Of a stretch of DNA of 64,000 nucleotides, positions 53,882-62,400 are shown piece after piece. The notes under the pieces are model-generated. The model was not told the origin of the DNA. It ran no database searches and was given only the letters and a program-made list of their open reading frames with translations. The stretch spans positions 682,001 to 746,000 of the forward strand of contig JACKDW010000003.1 of the NCBI GenBank assembly GCA_020633295.1. The letters run 5' to 3'. A program made the position numbers and the translations under genes. This DNA comes from Myxococcales bacterium (GTDB taxonomy: Bacteria; Myxococcota_A; Polyangia; Nannocystales; Nannocystaceae). Within the stretch, counting starts at the first letter, position 1. Every line of letters starts with the position of its first letter.

Positions 53882-54664
53882 GTGGCGGTGGCCGCGGGCG
53901 GATCCGACGTCGGAGGTAAAGGCGGCGAGCGTGACGGGCATGACAGGCTCGACGAGCGTGACGAGCGTGACGAGCTCGACGAGCTCGCGCGCGAGGTCGA
54001 GGCGCTGCTCGAGACCGAGCCCGCGCGGGCGCTCGCGCGGCTCGACGCCGCGCCGCCCGCGCTGCAGCGCGAGCCAGAGCTCGACTACCTCCGCGGCCTC
54101 GCGCGCTGGGAGCTCGCGGGCCCCGCGGCCGCGCGCCCCGAGCTCGAGCGCGCGGTCGCCCGCGACCCCGGCTTCGCCGCCGCTCGCCACGCGCTCGGCG
54201 AGGCGCTCGGCCAGCTCGACGATCACGCGGGCATGGTCGCGCAGTGGCTCGAGGTGCGCCGGCTCGACGCGCGCGTCGATCGCGAGCGCGGGCGGGGGCG
54301 CCTGAGCGCCCGCCAGTGGATGGCGCGGGTCGCCGAGGAGGTGCTCGCGTCGGTCCCGGAGGAGCTGCGCGCGCGGCTCGGCAACGTCTCGGTGGTGCTC
54401 GAGCCGCGGCCCGGGCGGGGGATCATCGAGGAGGGCTTTGATCCGCGCGCGCTCGGCCTGTTCGAAGGGCCCGACGACTTCGGGCAGCGCTCGGTCCACG
54501 CGCCTCCCACGCCCTCGCGGATCGTGCTGTTCTACATGAACCTCGAGGCGAGCTTCCCCGAGCGCGACGCGCTCGCGGAGGAGATCGAGGTCACGATCCT
54601 GCACGAGCTGGGGCACTACTTCGGGCTCGACGAGGACGACGTCGAGCGCCTCGGGCTCGAGTGA
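53882..54664 (+). CDS. Zincin-like metallopeptidase (PF06262 type) with TPR-like N-terminus
   Basis: This 260-residue cytoplasmic protein starts at a GTG right after GAGGAGG. An Asp/Glu/Arg-rich start (RLDERDERDELDEL) and TPR-like helices (LLETEPARALARLDAAPPALQREPELDYLRGLARWELAGPAAARPELERAVARDPGFAAARHALGEALG) are followed by a C-terminal metallopeptidase domain. That domain ends IEVTILHELGHYFGLDEDDVERLGL, the HExxHxxGxxEDD signature of the small zincin family of possible metallopeptidases. Activity in this family is poorly known. It lies between the NlpC/P60 and M15 genes. Confidence 0.88.
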   Translation: MAVAAGGSDVGGKGGERDGHDRLDERDERDELDELAREVEALLETEPARALARLDAAPPALQREPELDYLRGLARWELAGPAAARPELERAVARDPGFAAARHALGEALGQLDDHAGMVAQWLEVRRLDARVDRERGRGRLSARQWMARVAEEVLASVPEELRARLGNVSVVLEPRPGRGIIEEGFDPRALGLFEGPDDFGQRSVHAPPTPSRIVLFYMNLEASFPERDALAEEIEVTILHELGHYFGLDEDDVERLGLE

Positions 54665-54761
54665 GCGGACCGGCTCGCGCCGCCGCTCGCTACGGCTCGG
54701 CCTTCGGCGGCGGACCGGGGTCGCGCCGCGTCGGTGTACACTCGGCGACGGAGGTCCTCGA

Positions 54762-55544
54762 GTGAGCTACGAAGAGAAGCGCATCAAGGTCAAGAACTAC
54801 GGCGTGCTCCCCGGGAGCTCGCCGCTGCTCGTCGACATCCCGGGGACCGGCGGGCGCCCGCGAAAGCTCCACACGCTCGCCGCGGCCGCGTTCCGTGAGA
54901 TGGCGGCGGAGGTCAAGCGGGCGCTGGGGATCGAGCTGCAGGCGGCGTCGGGGTGGCGGCGGCATCGCTGGCGCTCATGGGAGCACTACGAGGAGACGAT
55001 CAAGCGCAAGTACGGCTCCGTCCGTCAGGGTCGCCGCTGGCTCGCGTACAACTCGCCGCACGAGACCGGGCTCGCCGTCGACTTCGGCGTCGGCGGGCTC
55101 GAGCCGAGCCGCAAGACCGCCGAGGCGCAGCGCCAGACCGAGCTGTTCGCGTGGCTCAAGGAGAACGCCTATCGCTTCGGCTGGCACCCCTACAAGGTCG
55201 AGCCCTGGCACTGGGAGTTCCCCGTCAGCAAGGCGGCCTGGGGCGGCGGCGTGGTCGAGGGGCAGACGCCGGAGCAGGTCCCCGAGGGGCTCGGCGGGAC
55301 GCGCGGGTACACGGGCCCGATCTCCTTCGGCGACGGCTGCGAGGTCGACGAGGAGTTCGAGGGCATCGAGGACATCGCGACCGAGGAGGACGCGCTGTGG
55401 TTCGCGGACGCGGACGCCGAGCGCCCCAGCGCGCGCGCGAGCGTCGAGCTCCCGCGCGCCGGCGAGATCAGCGGAGAGCTCGAGCTCGGCGACCGCCCAG
55501 GTCTGCGGCTGAGCTTCCACGTCCGCTGGGAGTTCAAGGACTAG
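54762..55544 (+). CDS. M15-type D-Ala-D-Ala carboxypeptidase-like protein
   Basis: This 260-residue protein carries the M15/VanY zinc signature: SPHETGLAVDFG (SxHxxGxAxD) and EPWHWEF (ExWH). It should trim D-Ala from peptidoglycan stem peptides. There is no clear signal peptide, so export is unclear; it may need another route or act on an intracellular substrate. The N-terminal SYEEKRIKVKNYGVLPGSSPLLVDIPGTGGRPRKLH region and an acidic C-terminal beta part (VDEEFEGIEDIATEEDALWFADADAE) flank the catalytic core. It starts 97 bases after the zincin stop. Confidence 0.9.
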   Translation: MSYEEKRIKVKNYGVLPGSSPLLVDIPGTGGRPRKLHTLAAAAFREMAAEVKRALGIELQAASGWRRHRWRSWEHYEETIKRKYGSVRQGRRWLAYNSPHETGLAVDFGVGGLEPSRKTAEAQRQTELFAWLKENAYRFGWHPYKVEPWHWEFPVSKAAWGGGVVEGQTPEQVPEGLGGTRGYTGPISFGDGCEVDEEFEGIEDIATEEDALWFADADAERPSARASVELPRAGEISGELELGDRPGLRLSFHVRWEFKD

Positions 55545-55644
55545 CGGCCGGTGGCGAGGGCCCGCGCGTCGAATCGGCCGCGCGCATTTCTCCGGAGGCG
55601 TCGCGCGTCTCCGCTACTCTTGATCGCGCGCGCAGGGTGACGAG

Positions 55645-56742
55645 TTGGCTGCTCGACCTCGATCTCGATCTCGATCTCGATCTCGTTCTCGTTCTTCTTC
55701 GCGATCGTCTTCGCGATCGTCTTCGCGATCGTCTTCGCGATCGTCTTCGCGATCGTCTTCGCGATCGTCTTCGCGAACTCTTCCGGTCCCGCGCTCGACG
55801 AAGCTCGCGGGCGCGGGCGGGCTGACTCTCCCCGCGGTCGCGGTCGCGGTCGCGGTCGTGCTCGCCGCCTGCGGCGGCGCGCCCGAGCCCGCGCGCGCAG
55901 AGCCGGGGGGACGCAGCGGGCGCGCCGACGCGGCCGCGGAGACGCGTGCCGGTGGCGAGGTGAGTCCACGAAGGCGCGGGCGCGTCGACGAGGCCGACGA
56001 CGACGACGAGGAGGTCGAGCTGGCGCGTGACGGCGACGGGCCCGGCGCTCGCTTCGGACACGGCGAACCCAACATCGTGGTCCCGTGGTCGCTGGCGACA
56101 CGCGCCGCGCGTGAGCACGCGCTGCTGCGGGTGCCGGTGCGCGTGCACGCGGGCGAGACGAGCCTGTACCGCGCCGAGTTGCGCGCCGCGCTCGCGGAGG
56201 TCAACGACATCTGGCAGCGGCAGGCCAACATCTGCTTCGAGTTCGAGGTCGTGCTGCACGACGGGATCCGGGCCGACGGGCTCGACGTCTGGCTGCGCCC
56301 CGCCGTCGGTCCGCCGAACGGTCAGATCCGCGGCGAGCCCCACGACATCTGGGTGGCGGATCGGCCCGCGCTGCGCGGCGACGGCATCGAGCACCCCGCG
56401 AAGCGCCCGCTCGCGCGGACGCTGGCGCACGAGCTCGGCCACGGCCTCGAGATCTGGCACACGAACCGCGAGTACTGGGGCCCTGACCGCGCGCAGTACC
56501 TCATGAGCCGCCGCACGCTCGGCGTGCAGCTCGCGAGGAGTCCGTTCGACCAGGTCGCGCGCGCGCGCGACACGGCGCTTGCGAAGTGCGTCCCGAACTT
56601 CCTGCCGACCGCCTGCGACGAGCCGCAGCTGCTGTACGACGCGGACGCGATCGCGGCGGCGCAGCGGACCGCGCGCGAGCAGCTCGACGCTGAGGAGCGA
56701 CGTCGACGTCGTCCCGCGAGCTTCGCTCGCCCCAGAGACTAG
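55645..56742 (+). CDS. Zinc metalloprotease-like lipoprotein with Arg/Ser-repeat N-terminus
   Basis: This 365-residue protein reads open from a TTG at 55645. The first 45 residues are almost pure Arg-Ser repeats encoded by DNA tandem repeats, then comes a hydrophobic signal-like stretch LPAVAVAVAVVLAAC with lipobox Cys76. After an acidic linker, the catalytic part carries ARTLAHELGHGLEIWH with HExxHxxxxxH (His262, His266, His272), a zinc-binding pattern. No ATG or GTG lies between the repeats and the signal, so the RS run must be translated or a rare start used. It probably works as a surface protease; a 45-residue n-region is very unusual. Confidence 0.78.
   Translation: MAARPRSRSRSRSRSRSSSRSSSRSSSRSSSRSSSRSSSRSSSRTLPVPRSTKLAGAGGLTLPAVAVAVAVVLAACGGAPEPARAEPGGRSGRADAAAETRAGGEVSPRRRGRVDEADDDDEEVELARDGDGPGARFGHGEPNIVVPWSLATRAAREHALLRVPVRVHAGETSLYRAELRAALAEVNDIWQRQANICFEFEVVLHDGIRADGLDVWLRPAVGPPNGQIRGEPHDIWVADRPALRGDGIEHPAKRPLARTLAHELGHGLEIWHTNREYWGPDRAQYLMSRRTLGVQLARSPFDQVARARDTALAKCVPNFLPTACDEPQLLYDADAIAAAQRTAREQLDAEERRRRRPASFARPRD
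55658..55780 (+). repeat. Compound coding repeat (CTCGAT)n then (CTTCGCGATCGT)n
   Basis: Four CTCGAT units plus two CTCGTT units (55658-55693) are followed by six perfect 12-base CTTCGCGATCGT units (55697-55768) and one broken copy. Both encode Arg/Ser. The 12-mer contains the palindrome TCGCGA and CGATCG. Both lengths are multiples of three, so slippage keeps the frame. Confidence 0.92.
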
Positions 56743-56770
56743 GAGACGAGGCGCGCGTCGGGGCGGCCGC

Positions 56771-57610
56771 TCAGCTCGCGTGGCGACGGGTGTGCGCGAC
56801 GGCGATGAGCTCGGCCTGCGAGGTGACGTCGAGCTTGCGATAGATGTTGCGCAGGTGGCCGCGGACCGTGTGAACGCTGATGTCGTAGCGACGCGCGACG
56901 TCGCCGACGGACGGGTTGTGGACGAACGCGTCCATGACCTCGCGCTCCCGCGGGCTCAGGCTCGCGAGCTGGCGCGTGAACGCGTCGCTGAGCTGCGTCG
57001 GCTCGGCGACGGCGGGAGCGGCGGGCGGGGGCGGTGCGCTCACCGGGCGCGGGCGCGCGACGTTCGCGGCGCGCGGCGAGAGCAGCGTCTGCGCCGCCAC
57101 GAGCGCCTCGGCGGCGGCGCGGCGGCGCTCGGCCGACGCGAGCAGCTCGACGCTCCGCGTCACCACGCGCTCGAGGTCCAGCGGGTCCGTGAAGAGGTCG
57201 TCGACGCCCAGCCGGAGCGCGGCGACGGCGAGCTCGAAGTCCGGTCGATCCGTCGTGAGGATCACCGGCACGTCCGGGAACGTCGACTTGATCGTCCGCG
57301 CGAGCTCGATCGAGCCGGGCGCGCCAGCGCGGATGTCGATGAGCACCAGGCAGATCCTGCGCTTCTCGATCGTCGCGATGATCGCCTCGACCGCGACGAC
57401 CGCGAGCACGCCGATGGCGCGCGGCAGGCCCGTGAGCAGCGCGTCCTTGAGCGCCGCGCCCCCGGCGACGATCGCGAGGGGCTCGTCGTCTCCGGCGTCC
57501 GCGCGCGTGACCGCGCGAGCGCTCACGCCGGAGTGGACGCGCCAGACGGCGGGGGCGCGCGTGTAGAAGGATCCGGCCGGACGGTTTCGCGTCGAGTTGA
57601 AGTCCCGCAT
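56771..57610 (-). CDS. LuxR/NarL-type response regulator
   Basis: This 279-residue regulator has an atypical receiver at about 42-165: LAIVAGGAALKDALLTGLPRAIGVLAVVAVEAIIATIEKRRICLVLIDIRAGAPGSIELARTIKSTFPDVPVILTTDRPDFELAVAALRLGVDDLFTDPLDLERVVTRSV. The receiver keeps LIDIR as phospho-acceptor and a TT in place of the usual T/S. A Pro-rich linker leads to the GerE helix-turn-helix at about 215-277: LSPREREVMDAFVHNPSVGDVARRYDISVHTVRGHLRNIYRKLDV. No histidine kinase is near. Confidence 0.92.
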   Translation of the reverse strand: MRDFNSTRNRPAGSFYTRAPAVWRVHSGVSARAVTRADAGDDEPLAIVAGGAALKDALLTGLPRAIGVLAVVAVEAIIATIEKRRICLVLIDIRAGAPGSIELARTIKSTFPDVPVILTTDRPDFELAVAALRLGVDDLFTDPLDLERVVTRSVELLASAERRRAAAEALVAAQTLLSPRAANVARPRPVSAPPPPAAPAVAEPTQLSDAFTRQLASLSPREREVMDAFVHNPSVGDVARRYDISVHTVRGHLRNIYRKLDVTSQAELIAVAHTRRHAS

Positions 57611-57744
57611 ATCGATCTATGCCGTCGCGTAAGGTTGGCCGGACAGCGCGAGGAGAATTTTCTTCCGTCGGCGCGGCGGGCGAGCACGCGCTCGCGCGGC
57701 CCCCGAGCCGGCGTCGCGTCGCGTCGCGCGCTCGGCCCCGCCGG

Positions 57745-58401
57745 TCACAGCGCCTTGGAGAAGCGGCGGCGCGGGTCCCAGTCGGGGTAGCGGCGCTTTC
57801 GCCACGCGATGCAGCGCTCGCCGAGGAAGCGCGCCATCTCGTAGTAGTCGGGCTCGCCGCGCAGCTCGGCCTCGTAGTCGACGTAGGGCTCGAGCACACA
57901 CCACGCCTTGGCGACGAAGGGGCTGACCCAGTGGATCACGCTGTCCTCCGAGTCCCAATTCTGGCTCAAGAGGAAGCCCATGTAGTCAAACGAGTTCAGC
58001 ACGCGCTTGACGTGCGCCTTGCCCTCCGGGTTCGTCTCGAGCATGGCGAGCCCCTCCTCGACGTCGTCGGGCAGGTTGATGAAGATCCAGCGACGCGCGG
58101 TGACGTCGGCCTCGCTCGAGAGCTGCTCGAACGCGGTGCTGAACAGCTCCATGCTGCGTCGCTCGATCGACTCGTTGAGCTGCACGAGGATCACGAGCGC
58201 GCCCGCGAGCGTCAGCGCGAAGCCGGCCATCGTCCCGACCGCCCCGAGCGCGTTCCAGGCGTTGTCAGAGATGCCGGCCATCGTCAGCGCGCGCCACAGC
58301 ATCCAGGTGATGAGCGAGCCGACGAGGAAGGTGGCGAGGCCGAGCCAGCCGGCGACCATGAGCAAGCGGTTCGCGGGGAGACGTGAAAGTTCGCGCAGCA
58401 T
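57745..58401 (-). CDS. DUF4760-like membrane protein
   Basis: This 218-residue protein starts at the ATG at 58401. It has two membrane helices (LLMVAGWLGLATFLVGSLITWML near 13-35 and WNALGAVGTMAGFALTLAGALVILVQL near 50-76), then a soluble part: SIERRSMELFSTAFEQLSSEADVTARRWIFINLPDDVEEGLAML ... RVLNSFDYMGFLLSQNWDSEDSVIHWVSPFVAKAWCVLEPYVDYEAELRGEPDYYEMARFLGERC. This pattern is typical of the DUF4760 family (two helices plus RxxIFxxLP and FDxxGxL segments). Its function is unknown. It is divergent from the PP2C-like gene. Confidence 0.82.
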   Translation of the reverse strand: MLRELSRLPANRLLMVAGWLGLATFLVGSLITWMLWRALTMAGISDNAWNALGAVGTMAGFALTLAGALVILVQLNESIERRSMELFSTAFEQLSSEADVTARRWIFINLPDDVEEGLAMLETNPEGKAHVKRVLNSFDYMGFLLSQNWDSEDSVIHWVSPFVAKAWCVLEPYVDYEAELRGEPDYYEMARFLGERCIAWRKRRYPDWDPRRRFSKAL

Positions 58402-58510
58402 CGTGAGCTCCTGCGCAGCCCGGTGGCGAGGGGGGCTGCGGCCCGCGTGGGCCGGTTGAGAGTACGTCGCTCTCGGCGCGATTACAGTCAGCGCGTTCAC
58501 GCGCGGAGCG

Positions 58511-59179
58511 GTGGGTTATGGCTCGTTCGCGCGCGCCCGGAAGCGGGCGGAACACCGCGAGGCCGCGCGCGGTCTCCTCGGCGTGGACTTCCTCGTCTCG
58601 CGCCTCGTGGCGCCGGCCGTCACCGGTCGCGGGCAGGACCGAGCCGCGTGCTTCGCGTTCCCTGGCCGCGTCGTGCTCGCGCTCGCCGACGGCGCGGGCG
58701 GCATGGGCGGCGGCGCCTGGGCGGCCGACGCGGTGATCGAGGCCGTCTCCGCGAGCGCGGCGGCGCGACGCGACGACTGGGCGGTGGTGCTCCGCGAGCT
58801 CGACGCGCGGCTGGCGGACGCCGGGCGAACGACCGCCGTCGTCGTCGAGCTGCGCGGCGGGTCGCTCTCGGGCGCGAGCGTGGGCGACTCCGAGGCCTGG
58901 CGCTTCGGCGCGTCGACGATCGAGCTCACCGCGAAGCAGCGGCGCAAGCCGCTGCTCGGTAGCGGGCGCGCGCGCCCGGTCAGCCTCCGCGGCGCGGCGC
59001 GTGTGGGAGACGTGGTGCTGCTCGCGAGCGACGGGCTGCTCCGCTACGCGTCGCGCCCGCAGCTCGAGGCGCGGGCACGCGGCGGCGCGCGGCCAGACGC
59101 GCTCCTCGAGCTCGCGCGCCTGCCCGACGGCGCGCTGCGGGACGACGCCGCGCTCGTGCTGTGCCGCGTGATCGAGTGA
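58511..59179 (+). CDS. PP2C-family protein phosphatase-like protein
   Basis: This 222-residue protein (GTG at 58511) shows a short PP2C fold: GQDRAACFAFPGRVVLALADGAGGMGGG (metal motif DGAGG), a TTAVVVELRGGSLSGASVGDSEAWRF block (GDS) and VGDVVLLASDGLLRY (SDG). It ends LPDGALRDDAALVLCRV, where the C-terminal metal Asp lies in DDAA. It is smaller than usual (about 240-250) but keeps the metal ligands. It should reverse Ser/Thr phosphorylation, balancing the kinases in this region. No kinase is directly beside it. Confidence 0.88.
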   Translation: MGYGSFARARKRAEHREAARGLLGVDFLVSRLVAPAVTGRGQDRAACFAFPGRVVLALADGAGGMGGGAWAADAVIEAVSASAAARRDDWAVVLRELDARLADAGRTTAVVVELRGGSLSGASVGDSEAWRFGASTIELTAKQRRKPLLGSGRARPVSLRGAARVGDVVLLASDGLLRYASRPQLEARARGGARPDALLELARLPDGALRDDAALVLCRVIE

Positions 59180-59491
59180 CGCGCGTCGCTGCCCCGCGCG
59201 GCCACGCGCTCGCCGGCACGAATGCTGTACATCCACCGGCTCAGCGCGCGCCGACGCGTCGCGTCAGGGCGGCATCGCGCCGCGACGAGCACGAGTCGCG
59301 CCTGTCCCCGAGATCACCTCGGCGTCGCGCGCGAGCGCTGACGCTGCGCGCCCCGACGGCGTCGACGCGCGCAAGCGCCACGCACTCTCCGGTACCCTGT
59401 AGACGGCTGCGCCCGGCGAACGCCGGACTCAAAGGACATGTCTCGAGACCACGGCGGCTACGCGGGCCGTCGCGCGCAGCAGGAGCGTCGC
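59180..59491. other. Intergenic region before the receiver/coiled-coil gene
   Basis: About 310 bases without a gene. A TACCCT hexamer near 59392 may be a -10 box. AAAGGACATG (about 59430-59440) gives an alternative start at 59438 for the next gene. Confidence 0.35.
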
Positions 59492-62400
59492 ATGAGCGAA
59501 CACAGGATGTTAATTGTCGACCGGGAGCGCGCCGCGGCGCGGGCGCTGATGAATCGTCTCGGCGAGTTCGCGCTCGAGATCGTGCTAGCCAGCTCGGCGC
59601 GCGAGGCTCAGGACGCGGTCGCGGAGAGCAACTTCGACGTCATCGTCATCGACGTCAACCTCCCCGACAAGAGCGGGCTGATGCTGTTCAGCACGCTGAA
59701 GCGCGACCAGGCGCTCGCCGGCACGAAGTTCGTGATCACGGGGAGAGGTGTCCCTGAGACCACCTTCGAGAGCCACAAGAAGCTCAGCCGCCACGCCGAG
59801 CTCTACCTCCACAAGCCCTACCGCAAGAAGCTGCTGGTCAGCTTCCTCGAGGAGGAGGTCGGCGTCCCGAAGGCGGCACGCGGCGCGCGGCGCTTCAGCT
59901 CGCTGAGACCCGGGGCGCCCCCGCCGACGCCGCAGCGGCGCTCGACGACGGCCTCGTACCCGACCGTCGGCGGGCTCGAGCCCAAGCGCCCGAGCGCGCC
60001 CCCGGTGACGTCGAAGCCCACGACCCTGAGCGGCCGGGGCCTCCCGCCCGCGCCGCCGCCCACGCCGCGGCGCGTGCCGCCGCCGCCGACCTCGAGCTCG
60101 AGCTCGCGGCCCGCGTTGACCCCCACGGAGACGCCGCTCGATCCGAAGCTCGAGGAGCTGCGGCAGCTGGCGAACATGAACGATCGCGGGACGACCCCGC
60201 GCGCCCCGGAGCGGTCGCCCGTGACGAGCCCGGCGCCGACCGTGCGCCCGACCGAGGCGAAGGCGCCCGTGGCGGGGTTCCGCCCGGTCCAGAGCGCGCC
60301 GTCGTCGTCGTCGCCGTCGCCGTCTCCGACGACCACGGACTTCGAAGACGACATGCTCGACGATCTGTTTGATGTCGACGTCGACGTCGACGTCGACGTC
60401 GACGTCGACGTCGACGAGCCGGCCGAGAGCGCCGTCGACGAGATCCCGATCTCGATCGAGGACGTCGGGGCCAGGGACGCGGCGTCGCCCGAACCGGCGG
60501 AGGAGTCGTCCGTCGCGCGCGCTCCGAGCGAGACGAGCGCGCCTGTTGAAGAAGAGGCGCCGGCCGCCGCGCTGGAGTCGTCCTCGGACGCGGGCGCCGC
60601 CGTGGCCGGGCAGAGCGACGCGCGTGACGAGGCGGACGCCGAGGCGAGCGTCCCCGAAGCCGGCGAAGCGCCCGACGCGAGCCCGGCGGCGCCCGAGAGC
60701 GCGGCGGAGCGCGCGGACGAGGCCGCGGACGAGAGCGCGGACGAGAGCGCGGACGAGAGCGCGGACGAGAGCGCGGACGAGAGCGCGGCGGAGCGCGCGG
60801 ACGAAAACGCGGCGGAGCGCGCGGACGAAAACGCGGAGGAGCGCGCGGACGAAAACGCGGAGGAGCGCGCGGAGGCCGAAGAGCCGCGCGCCGATGACGA
60901 GCGCGACGAAGCGAGCGCCGTGGAGACGCCGGCGGACGATGAGCGCGAGGAGGCGGTCGCGTCAGCAGACGAGGCCGCGGGCGCGGCCGAGAGCCACGAG
61001 GAGGCGGAGGCCGACGCGGCGCGCGAGACGGGCGCGCCAGGATCGGAGACTGGCGAGGAGTCTGAAGAAGCAGGTCCTCCCGCTGTCGAGGAGCCCAGCG
61101 TTGAGGCTCCCGCGGACCCTGCGGAGGCGTCGTCGGACGCGGCCGCCGAAGCGACTCGCGACGCCGATGCTTCGGCGGACGAGTCCGCCGAGGTCGACGG
61201 GGGGGAGGCCGCGGGAGCGGGCGCGCAAGTCGAGCCGTCGGAGCCCGCGGAAGCCGGGCCCGAGCCTGCGGACGTGGTCGCGTCCGAGCCCGCCGAGGAG
61301 GTCGCCGAGGTTGCGGAGGCCGCGGCGGAGGAACCAGCGGAGGAGGCTGCTGCGACGCCCGCAGAGGAGGCTGTCGTGACGCCCGCAGAGGAAGCTGCGG
61401 AGGAGCCGGCGGAGGAGCGTACGGAGGAGCGTACGGAGGAGCCCGAGCAGGAGTCTGCGGAGGCGCCCGCGGAGGAGAGCGGGGCGGAGACCGCGGTGCC
61501 GGCGGAACAAGCCGCGCGGGAGCCAGCGGAGGAAGTCGCCGAAGAGCCGGCGGCAGAAGCGACCGCGGCGGAACCCGCAGACCTGGTCGAAGAGCCACTG
61601 GGGCCAGGGGAGGAAGCCGCGGAGACGCCAGTGGAGGAAGCCGCGGAGGAGTCGGCGGAGGAAGCCGCGGAGGAAGCCGCGGCGGAATCTGCGGCGGAAT
61701 CCGCGGAGGAATCCGCGGAGGAGCCAGCGGCGGAAGCCGCGGCGGAGGTCGCGGAGACGCCAGCGGAGGAGTCGGCCGAGGAAGCCGCGGAGGAAGTCGC
61801 GGAGGAAGTCGCGGAGGAAGCCGCGGAGGAAGCCGCGGAGGAAGCCGCGGAGGAAGTCGCGGAGGAAGCCGTGGAGGAAACCAGGGTCGAGCAGGTCGCG
61901 GCGACGCCGGAAGTAGCGAAGCCCGACGGCGCACGCGAAGCGCCTGCGGGCAACGACGACGCGAAGGCGCCCGCGCGCGTCGGCGCGGGCGTTGGAGCGG
62001 GACCCGTAGCGACGCCGACGCCGTCGCGTCCTGGCGCGATCGATCTCTCGATGCTCGCGGCGAAGGCCGGCGGCGGCCCGATCGCGTCGAAGCTCTCCGA
62101 CGAGGTGGCGTTGAACATGGACTCGCTCGCCGAGGACCCGGACGTCGGCCTCGAGGGCATCGACGCGATGATCCGCAAGCTCAACGCGGGCAAGCAGCGA
62201 CGCGAGCGCGCGCTCAAGTCGGAGCGGCGCAACCAGCAGCAGCGCGTCCGCGAGCTCGAGCAGCAGGTCGCGGGCAACGAGCGCGCGCTGGCGGAGCGCG
62301 CCCGCGAGCTGGCGGAGCGCGAGCGGACGCTGGCGGAGCGCGAGCGCGCGTTGACGGCGGCGTCGCGGCGCGCGGAGCAGCTCGAGCGCGAGCTGAGCGC

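Noticed and set aside
60725..60880. CRISPR-like array
   Set aside because: The 12-base and 24-base units are head-to-tail without spacers and encode regular amino-acid repeats within one open frame; no cas genes are present.
59818..62277. Ser/Ala-rich 819-codon open frame opposite the receiver/coiled-coil gene
   Set aside because: It is the antisense of the Glu-Ala repeat region. It has no start signal or domain, and the plus strand carries a clear receiver domain.
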